Of a DNA stretch of 8,750 bases, positions 1-6,255 are shown piece after piece (position 1 is the stretch's first letter; each line of letters starts with the position of its first letter). The notes under the pieces were generated by a model that did not search any database, was not told the origin of the DNA, and was given only the letters and a program-made list of their open reading frames with translations. The position numbers were made by a program, and so were the translations under genes. Source of the DNA: an uncultured Sphingobacteriales bacterium (lineage in GTDB: Bacteria; Bacteroidota; Bacteroidia; Chitinophagales; Chitinophagaceae). The stretch spans positions 1-8,750 of the forward strand of contig CAMPKG010000130.1 of NCBI GenBank assembly GCA_946887085.1, written 5' to 3'.

Positions 1-48
1 TAGCTTAGAGAGGTTAGTATATTGATGCTCGGGTGTGAACAAGAACTA
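1..48 (-). pseudogene. Stop codon and in-frame continuation of the ABC-F gene beyond it
   Basis: Read on the minus strand, TAG at 46-48 is followed in the same frame by FLFTPEHQYTNLSKL up to the window edge. This matches the stretch that normally precedes the second ABC signature in ABC-F proteins; E. coli Uup has a similar YLQDFLFHP segment leading to LSGGE (recalled, not searched). The stop sits where homologues usually carry a charged or polar residue such as Gln, Asp or Glu, so a single substitution (for example CAG or GAG to TAG) would explain it and no frameshift is needed. The gene as a whole may be a recent pseudogene, or the base may be a sequencing error. Confidence 0.7.
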
Positions 49-1323
49 TTGTAAGAATTGTGCAGCGCTCAGCGATCCGCCACCAGCCAACGGGAAACTT
101 TCCGCAATGTTTTTCACATATTCGATCACGCGCATGTCCTCTTTTATATGCAGCCCCGTTTGAGAGAAGTTGCCAAAAATAACCGTGTCGCCTATATTGA
201 TCTTGCCGCTATCTGCGGGTTCATGACCTTGTAATATTTGCAGGAACGTAGATTTTCCCGCCCCGTTTTTACCCACCACACCAATGCGGTCCCCTTTTTT
301 GAAAGTATAGTCGAACCCTTTGAGAATAGTTTTGTTGCCATAGCTTTTGTACACCTTTTTCAGTTCCGCCACTTTGCCGCCCAGGCGGTTCATCTTCATT
401 TGCAATTGCACTTTATTATCCTCGATCCGCTGTTTGGCCCTCGACTCAACATCATAAAACGCATCTATCCTGCTGCGCGCTTTGGTACTTCGGGCTTTTG
501 GCTGCTTGCGCATCCACTCCAGCTCTTTGCGGTATTCGTTACGAGCTTTGTCTATGCTGGCCTGCTGGCTTTCAATGCGGGCAGCTTTTTTCTCCAGGTA
601 ATTCTCATAATCGCCCCTGTACTCATACAGATCGCTGCCATCCAATTCCCATATTTCCTCGCATACCGCGTCCAGGAAATACCGGTCGTGGGTAACCATC
701 AGGAGGGTCACATTTTCCTGGTTCAGGTAATGTTCCAGCCACTCTACCATTTCCACGTCAAGATGGTTGGTAGGCTCGTCCATGATCAGCAGCACGTGTT
801 TGTGCTCAAAGCCAATATCTATCAGCGTTTGAGCCAGGGCTACACGTTTTCTCTGCCCGCCCGAAAGTGTTTTTACAGGCTGGTCGAGGTGGTGAATGTT
901 CAGCTTGCCAAGTATCTGTTTCACTTTGGCTTCAAATCCCCAGGCGCCCAGCTCATCAATACGCGCAAGTACTTCCGAAAGCTTTACCGGGTCTTTATCT
1001 CCTGAATCTATCAACCGCTCATAATCACGTAGGGCCTCAGCTACCGGGTGTTTGTAATGAAAGATATTGTCGACAACAGACAGATCTTCGTTAAACACAG
1101 GTTCCTGCTCGAAGAGGGCTACGGTAACATCTTTATGTATCCATACCGTACCCTCGTCAGGTTGTTCTTTCCCGGCCAATATCTTTAGAAGCGTCGATTT
1201 CCCGCTTCCATTCTTCGCGACCAGCGATATTTTATCGCCCTCGCTGATGTGAAAAGATATATCTTGGAACAGTGGCTTAACTCCAAACGATTTGCTGATC
1301 CTCTCTGCCGAAACGTAATGCAT
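46..1323 (-). CDS. ABC-F family ATPase (Uup-like), truncated by an in-frame amber stop
   Basis: ABC-F proteins are soluble twin-ATPase proteins that act on the ribosome; Uup-type members are linked to ribosome assembly, rescue and genome stability. Numbering from the ATG at 1323, the first ATPase domain is complete: Walker A AKNGSGKST at about 36-44 (Ala replaces the usual first Gly), signature LSGGQ at 153-157, Walker B ending DEPTNHLD near 177-189, and H-switch VTHDRYFLD near 210. A charged alpha-helical linker follows (about 235-315) with a basic patch (KQPKARSTKARSR), as expected for the P-site-tRNA interaction motif. The second domain has Walker A GKNGAGKST at about 351-359 but is cut at residue 425 by TAG, before its signature, Walker B and H-switch. 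Family members are usually about 600-650 residues. A TTG nine bases upstream (1330-1332) could also start the frame, but it lies inside a -7-like element, so I chose the ATG. The family call is firm; the exact subfamily is inferred. Confidence 0.85.
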   Translation of the reverse strand: MHYVSAERISKSFGVKPLFQDISFHISEGDKISLVAKNGSGKSTLLKILAGKEQPDEGTVWIHKDVTVALFEQEPVFNEDLSVVDNIFHYKHPVAEALRDYERLIDSGDKDPVKLSEVLARIDELGAWGFEAKVKQILGKLNIHHLDQPVKTLSGGQRKRVALAQTLIDIGFEHKHVLLIMDEPTNHLDVEMVEWLEHYLNQENVTLLMVTHDRYFLDAVCEEIWELDGSDLYEYRGDYENYLEKKAARIESQQASIDKARNEYRKELEWMRKQPKARSTKARSRIDAFYDVESRAKQRIEDNKVQLQMKMNRLGGKVAELKKVYKSYGNKTILKGFDYTFKKGDRIGVVGKNGAGKSTFLQILQGHEPADSGKINIGDTVIFGNFSQTGLHIKEDMRVIEYVKNIAESFPLAGGGSLSAAQFLQ

Positions 1324-1329
1324 AGCGTG

Positions 1330-1337
1330 CAAAGATA
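1330..1337 (-). promoter_or_regulatory. Candidate -7 element for the ABC-F gene
   Basis: The minus strand reads TATCTTTG, a perfect match to the Bacteroidota -7 consensus TAnnTTTG. Its last base is only six bases upstream of the ATG at 1323, so transcription would begin at or very near the start codon. The matching upstream TTG box is poor: at the usual 19-base spacing there is only an ATTT. This is inference from consensus alone. Confidence 0.4.
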
Positions 1338-1360
1338 GGATTGCCGGACAGTTCTTAAAT

Positions 1361-1389
1361 TTTGACTTTCTCGATAAAACTTATATTTT
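1361..1389 (+). promoter_or_regulatory. Candidate promoter for the pnt operon
   Basis: TTTG at 1361-1364 and TATATTTT at 1382-1389 resemble the Bacteroidota TTTG / TAnnTTTG promoter; the last base of the -7 box is T instead of G, and the spacer is 17 bases, slightly short. A start site a few bases past 1389 would give a leader of roughly 20-25 bases before pntAA. It lies in the 95-base region shared with the divergent ABC-F gene. Consensus match only. Confidence 0.4.
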
Positions 1390-1407
1390 CATATCTCTCA
1401 AATGAAT

Positions 1408-1411
1408 AGGA
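1408..1411 (+). promoter_or_regulatory. Ribosome binding site of pntAA
   Basis: AGGA lies seven bases before the ATG at 1419 within an A-rich stretch, a reasonable Shine-Dalgarno match. It supports this ATG as the start of pntAA. Confidence 0.5.
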
Positions 1412-1418
1412 AATTTCT

Positions 1419-2549
1419 ATGATCATAGGCGTATTGAAGGAGCAGGCACCGGAAACCCGGGTGTCGCTGGTGCCTGAAGTAGTGAGTGCCCTGGTGAAAA
1501 TGAACGCAACGGTTTGGGTGGAGCAGGGAGCAGGCGATAATGCATTTCATAATGACAAGGCTTATACGGATGCCGGCGCGGTTATCAAAGACAAAACGGC
1601 GATCACTTCCGAAGCCGACATTCTTTTAGGGATACATCACGAGAATATCATTGCGGCAAAACAAAATGCGGTGGTGATGGGTGTATATCATCCATTGTTT
1701 CAGTCGCAGTTAATGCAGCAATGGGCAACCAGGGGGTATACAGTATTCAGCCTCGATACTATTCCGCGCACAACAAGAGCGCAGGCAATGGATGTGCTGA
1801 GTTCACAGGCAAACATTGCAGGTTATAAAGCTGTACTGCTGGCCGCTACGGAATACTGCAGGTACTTCCCAATGTTCATGACCGCAGCAGGAAGCATTGC
1901 GCCGGCCAAAGTGCTGATACTTGGTGCCGGCGTCGCCGGGCTGCAGGCAATAGCAACGGCACGCCGTCTTGGCGCAGTGGTGGAAGTATTTGATACGCGA
2001 CCTGCTGTGAAAGAAGAGGTGATGAGCCTTGGTGCAAAATTCATTGAAGTGGAAGGCGCGGCAGATGCATCGAAAGCCGGCGGTTACGCGGTAGAACAAA
2101 GCGAGGATTTTCAAAAACGCCAGCGTGATAAGATACACGAGCATGCTAAGAAAGCAGACATTATCATTACTACAGCCCAGATACCCGGCAGGGTGGCACC
2201 GATACTGATAACCGAGGCGATGATCAACGATATGCGTGCGGGTTCTGTAATTATCGATCTCGCTGCATCTACGGGTGGCAATACAGATCTTACAAAAAAT
2301 AACCAGACAGTGATGCATAACGGCGTCGCAATTGTGGGCAATTCGGCATTATCTTCAACCATGCCCGCGGACGCCAGCAAGGTGTACAGCAAAAACGTGC
2401 TGAATTTCCTGAAACTGATCATCAGTAAAGAAGGTAATCTCCATCTCGACTTTAACGATGACCTTGTGAAAGGTACCTGCATTGCACATGGTGGTGCCGT
2501 AACAAATGAGCGTGTACGGGCCTTATTACCTCAATCTTCAAACGTATAA
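1419..2549 (+). CDS. pntAA: NAD(P)+ transhydrogenase subunit alpha part 1 (NAD(H)-binding domain I)
   Basis: This is the soluble, cytoplasmic domain I of proton-translocating transhydrogenase, which binds NADH and passes a hydride to NADP+ held by PntB domain III. It is 376 residues, close to the roughly 380 of split-alpha homologues, and lacks the membrane part that E. coli PntA carries. Visible motifs: the alanine dehydrogenase/PNT N-terminal start GVLKEQAPETRVSLVP (4-19); the hydride-transfer-site segment RAQAMDVLSSQANIAGYKA (120-138, with Arg120, Asp125 and Gln130); the Rossmann loop GAGVAG (169-174) with the adenosine-ribose Asp192 in FDTRP; and the mobile-loop region GGYAVEQSEDFQKRQ (221-235, Tyr223). 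It ends six bases before pntAB, so the two are surely co-transcribed and probably translationally coupled. Alanine dehydrogenase is the only close alternative, and it is excluded by the downstream pntAB and pntB. Confidence 0.96.
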   Translation: MIIGVLKEQAPETRVSLVPEVVSALVKMNATVWVEQGAGDNAFHNDKAYTDAGAVIKDKTAITSEADILLGIHHENIIAAKQNAVVMGVYHPLFQSQLMQQWATRGYTVFSLDTIPRTTRAQAMDVLSSQANIAGYKAVLLAATEYCRYFPMFMTAAGSIAPAKVLILGAGVAGLQAIATARRLGAVVEVFDTRPAVKEEVMSLGAKFIEVEGAADASKAGGYAVEQSEDFQKRQRDKIHEHAKKADIIITTAQIPGRVAPILITEAMINDMRAGSVIIDLAASTGGNTDLTKNNQTVMHNGVAIVGNSALSSTMPADASKVYSKNVLNFLKLIISKEGNLHLDFNDDLVKGTCIAHGGAVTNERVRALLPQSSNV

Positions 2550-2555
2550 GAACTT

Positions 2556-2882
2556 ATGGAGTCAATAATGTCATTGTTTACCGACGAGGGATCTTATCGT
2601 TTATTGACGATAGTGATACTATCCATTTTCCTCGGTATAGAAGTTATTTCCCGCGTGCCTTCGGTTCTGCATACACCGCTGATGAGTGGTGCCAACGCGA
2701 TACACGGGGTGGTGATCATCGGTGCTATCATAGTGATGGGTAAAGCGCCGTCCAATGATTATCTCGCGTTGACGCTGGGTTTTCTTGCGGTGGTGTTGGG
2801 TACGCTGAACGTGGTGGGTGGTTTTGTGGTGACAGACAGGATGCTGGAAATGTTTGATAAAAAGAAAAAGAAGAAAAAATAA
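2556..2882 (+). CDS. pntAB: NAD(P)+ transhydrogenase subunit alpha part 2 (membrane domain II)
   Basis: This small inner-membrane subunit forms the proton channel together with PntB. It has 108 residues and three hydrophobic helices at about 16-33, 45-62 and 69-92, the expected topology for the split-alpha form. The family hallmark VPSVLHTPLMSGANAIHG (34-51) is present, as is GFLAVVLGTLNVVGGFVVTDRM near the end. His50 sits in the second helix where E. coli PntA has a Ser in its TNAISG stretch (recalled alignment). The C-terminus is an unusual run of seven lysines after Asp101. Two starts are possible: ATG at 2556, six bases after the pntAA stop, or ATG at 2568, which has GGAG six bases upstream; the latter would give 104 residues. 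I keep the first because it gives the closest coupling, but the second is credible. Confidence 0.95.
   Translation: MESIMSLFTDEGSYRLLTIVILSIFLGIEVISRVPSVLHTPLMSGANAIHGVVIIGAIIVMGKAPSNDYLALTLGFLAVVLGTLNVVGGFVVTDRMLEMFDKKKKKKK
2558..2561 (+). promoter_or_regulatory. GGAG that could set an alternative pntAB start
   Basis: GGAG lies six bases upstream of the in-frame ATG at 2568, inside the first codons of the annotated pntAB. The ATG at 2556 has only a weak AAG-type sequence upstream. If this site is used, the protein begins MSLFTDEG, four residues shorter, with no effect on the membrane helices. Confidence 0.35.
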
Positions 2883-2912
2883 CGCGCCTCCAAATAAATA
2901 TTCAATCTTTTT

Positions 2913-4361
2913 ATGAACATGCAAGCCATACTAGCGTTAAGTTATCTGATTGGTTCGATAACATTTATCGTAGGTCTTAAAATGTTGTCGCACCCGGATA
3001 GCGCACGCAGGGGAAACCTTGTTGCGGCTGCGGGCATGACCATTGCCATATTGACAACCATCTTCCTGTACCACGATGAGAACGGGAACCCGCTGACCAA
3101 CTATGGCTGGATATTCGGCGGGCTAATTTTGGGTAGCGTGGTCGGCACGCTTTCAGCGAAACGGGTGCAAATGACCGCGATGCCGGAAATGGTGAGCATG
3201 TTCAACGGGATGGGTGGTGCTTGCGCCATGCTCATATCGCTTATTGAGTTTCATCATCTCACAACCGATTTTACGCAGGAACTATACGAAGAATCAGGTT
3301 ATACATTCTTCAGTCATATACATGGCGGTATGCTGGCAACCATTATCATCGGGATGGTGATAGGCAGTGTTTCTTTTGCCGGTAGTATTATTGCATGGGG
3401 TAAACTGAATGGTAAGATCAAAGACTTTTCCTTCAAAGGTCAGCACGTGGCAAACCTTACTTTGATGGCGATAATAGCAGGTCTTACTATTCTTATTTTG
3501 TGGGTGCGCCCGGGCCATACTATCACCTATTTCTACATCATACTTGTCCTCTCATTGGTGTATGGAGTGATGTTCGTATTGCCAATAGGTGGCGCCGACA
3601 TGCCGGTTGTTATATCGCTGCTCAACTCTTTTACCGGTGTAGCGGCAGCATTTGGCGGCTTCCTTTATGACAACCCTGTAATGCTTACCGGTGGCATTCT
3701 CGTCGGTTCTGCCGGTACCATCCTCACTATATTGATGTGCAAAGCCATGAACCGTTCGCTGAAAAATGTGCTGATAGGCTCGTTTGGCGGCGGGCAGGCA
3801 GCAGGTCCCGCGGGCGCAAAAGACCAGGGACATTATAAAGAAATATCATTGACAGATACCGCGGTGCTGATGGCCTATGCTCAGAAAGTGATGATCATCC
3901 CCGGTTATGGTCTTGCGGTAGCACAGGCACAACATGCCTGTCACGAACTTGAAAAGTTGCTTCTTGAAAAAGGCGTAGAAGTATACTATGGTATTCATCC
4001 CGTTGCAGGACGTATGCCGGGACATATGAACGTGTTGCTTGCGGAGGCCGATGTGCCTTATGAAAAGCTGCTGGAAATGGAGGATGCCAACGAACAAATG
4101 AGCACCACCAGCGTGGTGATGATCATCGGTGCAAATGATGTGGTAAACCCTGCTGCGAAAGAGGACCCGGCTAGTCCTATATACGGTATGCCGATACTCG
4201 AGGTTGAAAGAGCAGAGCACGTGATCGTGAATAAACGCAGTATGAAACCGGGCTATGCAGGGATCGAAAACGACTTGTTCTTCAAACCAAAAACATCAAT
4301 GCTTTTTGGCGATGCAAAGAAAGTATTGCAGGACCTTGTAAGCGAGTTAAAACAAGTTTAA
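2913..4361 (+). CDS. pntB: NAD(P)+ transhydrogenase subunit beta (membrane domain II plus NADP(H)-binding domain III)
   Basis: PntB supplies the rest of the proton channel and the NADP(H)-binding domain. It has 482 residues. About nine hydrophobic helices span 3-277, including MPEMVSMFNGMGGACAMLI (90-108) and the conserved GGADMPVVISLLNSFTG (226-242), where Asp229 and Asn238 match E. coli Asp213 and Asn222 by motif. Domain III shows GYGLAVAQAQ (331-340), AGRMPGHMNVLLAEA (365-379), GANDVVNPAA (406-415), the KRSM..GYAGIEN.LF loop (441-456) and MLFGDAKK (463-470). Asn98 takes the place usually given to the channel His91 of E. coli. The gap from pntAB is 30 bases without a visible Shine-Dalgarno. 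An ATG six bases further in (2919) is an equally acceptable start. It completes the pntAA-pntAB-pntB operon. Confidence 0.97.
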   Translation: MNMQAILALSYLIGSITFIVGLKMLSHPDSARRGNLVAAAGMTIAILTTIFLYHDENGNPLTNYGWIFGGLILGSVVGTLSAKRVQMTAMPEMVSMFNGMGGACAMLISLIEFHHLTTDFTQELYEESGYTFFSHIHGGMLATIIIGMVIGSVSFAGSIIAWGKLNGKIKDFSFKGQHVANLTLMAIIAGLTILILWVRPGHTITYFYIILVLSLVYGVMFVLPIGGADMPVVISLLNSFTGVAAAFGGFLYDNPVMLTGGILVGSAGTILTILMCKAMNRSLKNVLIGSFGGGQAAGPAGAKDQGHYKEISLTDTAVLMAYAQKVMIIPGYGLAVAQAQHACHELEKLLLEKGVEVYYGIHPVAGRMPGHMNVLLAEADVPYEKLLEMEDANEQMSTTSVVMIIGANDVVNPAAKEDPASPIYGMPILEVERAEHVIVNKRSMKPGYAGIENDLFFKPKTSMLFGDAKKVLQDLVSELKQV

Positions 4362-4374
4362 TAATTACTTGTTT
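4350..4374. terminator. Inverted repeat spanning the two convergent stop codons, possible weak bidirectional terminator
   Basis: AAACAAGT (4350-4357) and ACTTGTTT (4367-4374) form a perfect 8-base inverted repeat with a 9-base AT-only loop. It covers the pntB stop (4359-4361) and the stop of the facing gene (4365-4367). The stem has only two G-C pairs and there is no clear T-run on either side, so it would be a weak intrinsic terminator at best. It is the only candidate between the two convergent genes. Confidence 0.35.
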
Positions 4375-6212
4375 ACGACAAGGCGGATATTCAGCTTGTC
4401 ATTTTTTGTTTGCAGGCGCAGGAAGTAAATGCCATTGGCAACTCCTTCTACGCTGAAACCTTCGGAAAGATATTTTGTGGTGGTCGTGATCTCTCCCGAC
4501 TGCAATACCTGTCCGGCATGATTTACGATCTCGTAAGGCAGCGTTTTATCTACCAGGTAGTTTCCTTTTACCCTGAATGTGCCTGAACTTGGATTTGGCA
4601 GTACAAAATACCCGCGCTCGTTCTGCAGCACATCGATGTTGATGACATTTGTTGAGCTGCAAATGCCCAGGGTTGCTGTAACATGATACGAGCCTTCTGT
4701 TTCAACATCGGCCTCTTTTATTACGGGATTCTGGTCTGTAGAACTGAAATTGTTTGGACCCATCCATTGATACGAGCTTCCGTCCGTACTGCTAGCTGTA
4801 AATGTAATTTCTTTTCCAGGGATGATCGGGTTGTTTGCCGTTAGCTGCGGTACTTCCGGCCGGAGATATACGGTAGCGTAGGTAGTGACTTCAGGCGATG
4901 TACACCCGTTGAGCGCCGCTGTTACAATGTACTCACCATTTGCAGAATGCTTAACGTCGTTGAATGCGGGGGAACGCTCTGTAGTCGTAAACCCATCAGG
5001 GCCTTTCCAGGTAAATACAGTTCCCTCCTCGTTGGTGCCATCTGCAAAAAATTTCAGAATATCTCCTTCACAAAGCGGGCTATTATTACTTACAGAATCC
5101 ACCGATGGAATTGGCTTGACGGCAACCGTAGTATAAACCTTAGAACTGCATCCCTGTGCAGAGGCTGTCACCTGGAAAGTTCCGTTGTGTGCAAGCGTAG
5201 ATTTGAGTGTCGGCGCAGCAGTGCTATCGGCAAACCCGGCAGGGCCAGACCATATATAGGTCGCGTTTGGATCATCCGAGGTCAGGCTGAAGCGGATCGA
5301 GTCACCGTCGCAAACGGGACCTGAGTTCGACGCAACAACGACAGGAAATTTTGTTACAGAAAGGGCTTGTGTACTTGCTGCGGAAGTATCGGCAGGCAAC
5401 GTGCTGATGACACGATACCGGTAGCCATATCCCTGTGGCGTATTGGCAGGTATATGACAGCGAACAGACCCAGGCAGATATTTGCGTGCTGAGCCGATGA
5501 TGACGCCGTTTGAAAAACTACCATTGATATCAGACATCTGGATAGAAAAGTAGTTGTTAGTATCGAACTGGTCGCTTAGTGCATAGTATATATCCAAAGA
5601 ATCATTAGCACAGTATAAGGTGTCAGGCAGCATATTGTTGACATAGACATGAGGGGAGGTGCCGTAGAGCAGGCTATATACCAGCCCGAAGCCTTCTTTC
5701 TCGCCCATGGATTGCACGCGCACGCTGTCTATCGGGAACGGAGGTTCGATGTCTATCCAGGACCTGCAATTGCCCGCCGTGGGGTCTTTGGTAACCAAAC
5801 CGCCCACAGCTATTGCGATTGGTTGCGGCGAACCACAACTTGCCGGCCAGGCTCCCACGGATATCTCTGAAGTGGAAACCGGGTAAAAGCTGCCATTGAT
5901 AAAAATCGCCATTGTGTCGTATTGGCTCACATCGACTATTCGCAAACGGACGTTAGAAACCGGGATGCTGAATTTATACAAGTATCCATCGTCAAGTTTC
6001 CACGGGTTGAAGGGATCATATGTGCTGTTGCCTATAACATAAGGGCCGGCCTCACAGGTCACAGCAGCAGTGCGGGGGTTGATGAGGGGTATCACCTCGA
6101 TAGGTATAGTACCTATAGTTTTTATGCCACTGGCGTGGTCAATGAGATAATATGTCTGCGCCTTTAATTGGGTAGATAAACACAGCAGGATCAAAAACAA
6201 CAAGTATCGCAT
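4365..6212 (-). CDS. Secreted Ig-like repeat protein with T9SS type A sorting domain
   Basis: I recognise the architecture but not a specific function. Of 615 residues, 1-18 are a clear signal peptide (hydrophobic LLFLILLCL, cleavage likely after LKA). Residues 19 to about 185 form a beta-rich N-terminal module containing FINGSFYPVSTSEIS, which resembles the visible start of the neighbouring protein. Residues 186-290 look like a separate beta-sandwich of a kind common in Bacteroidota secreted proteins (DTLYCANDSLDIYY, then DINGSFSNGVIIGS and IPANTPQGYGYRYRVIS). Three Ig/PKD-like repeats follow at about 292-530. The last 80 residues (535-615) are a T9SS type A sorting domain: LPNPSSGTF, a GQVL beta turn, NGIYFLRL, and a basic C-terminus ending VVNK. 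The gene lies 43 bases downstream of the larger paralogue with no evident promoter between, so they are probably one transcript. A surface or adhesive role is only inferred. Confidence 0.9.
   Translation of the reverse strand: MRYLLFLILLCLSTQLKAQTYYLIDHASGIKTIGTIPIEVIPLINPRTAAVTCEAGPYVIGNSTYDPFNPWKLDDGYLYKFSIPVSNVRLRIVDVSQYDTMAIFINGSFYPVSTSEISVGAWPASCGSPQPIAIAVGGLVTKDPTAGNCRSWIDIEPPFPIDSVRVQSMGEKEGFGLVYSLLYGTSPHVYVNNMLPDTLYCANDSLDIYYALSDQFDTNNYFSIQMSDINGSFSNGVIIGSARKYLPGSVRCHIPANTPQGYGYRYRVISTLPADTSAASTQALSVTKFPVVVASNSGPVCDGDSIRFSLTSDDPNATYIWSGPAGFADSTAAPTLKSTLAHNGTFQVTASAQGCSSKVYTTVAVKPIPSVDSVSNNSPLCEGDILKFFADGTNEEGTVFTWKGPDGFTTTERSPAFNDVKHSANGEYIVTAALNGCTSPEVTTYATVYLRPEVPQLTANNPIIPGKEITFTASSTDGSSYQWMGPNNFSSTDQNPVIKEADVETEGSYHVTATLGICSSTNVINIDVLQNERGYFVLPNPSSGTFRVKGNYLVDKTLPYEIVNHAGQVLQSGEITTTTKYLSEGFSVEGVANGIYFLRLQTKNDKLNIRLVVNK
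4368..4610 (-). other. T9SS type A C-terminal sorting domain of the 615-residue protein
   Basis: Residues 535-615 carry the hallmarks of the Por-secretion C-terminal domain: YFVLPNPSSGTFRV, a central V..GQVL turn, NGIYFLRLQT, and a basic end. In the family this domain directs export through the outer-membrane type IX secretion system and is usually removed on export. Confidence 0.85.
4623..5339 (-). repeat. Three Ig/PKD-like protein repeats
   Basis: Units of about 80 residues begin near residues 292, 371 and 454 of the protein. Each has a W.GP core (IWSGPAGF, TWKGPDGF, YQWMGPNNF) and a late GC.S or IC.S motif. The first two hold a Cys pair (301 with 355, 381 with 436). The third has Ile464 in place of the first Cys but keeps Cys518. 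Divergence at DNA level is high. Confidence 0.8.
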
Positions 6213-6255
6213 CTTCGGTTTAAAGCAGAATATGAATAAATATCAGAGATCGCGT
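6213..6255 (-). other. Short gap between the two tandem surface-protein genes
   Basis: This 43-base AT-rich gap has no TAnnTTTG match and no stable hairpin that I can see. A weak CGAAG lies directly before the ATG at 6212. It is consistent with read-through transcription from the upstream gene. Confidence 0.4.

Noticed and set aside
46..48. Frameshift or programmed recoding (pyrrolysine or selenocysteine) at the ABC-F stop
   Set aside because: The frame is the same on both sides, so it is not a frameshift. The codon is TAG, not TGA, and nothing in the window suggests pyrrolysine use. A plain nonsense substitution or sequencing error is simpler.
114..300. Functional link between the surface proteins, ABC-F gene and transhydrogenase as one system
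   Set aside because: Orientation is divergent then convergent, with no shared operon or common pathway. Neighbourhood alone does not support a joint system.
238..1005. A 255-codon open frame on the plus strand opposite the ABC-F gene
   Set aside because: It lies wholly antisense to clear ABC-F motifs, has no recognisable domain, and its length follows from the codon bias of the real gene.
1803..2318. A 171-codon open frame on the minus strand opposite pntAA
   Set aside because: It is antisense to the conserved NAD-binding domain, and its His/Cys-rich translation resembles no family I know.
2619..4220. Several minus-strand open frames across pntAB and pntB
   Set aside because: They are shadows of strongly conserved plus-strand membrane and NADP-binding sequence.
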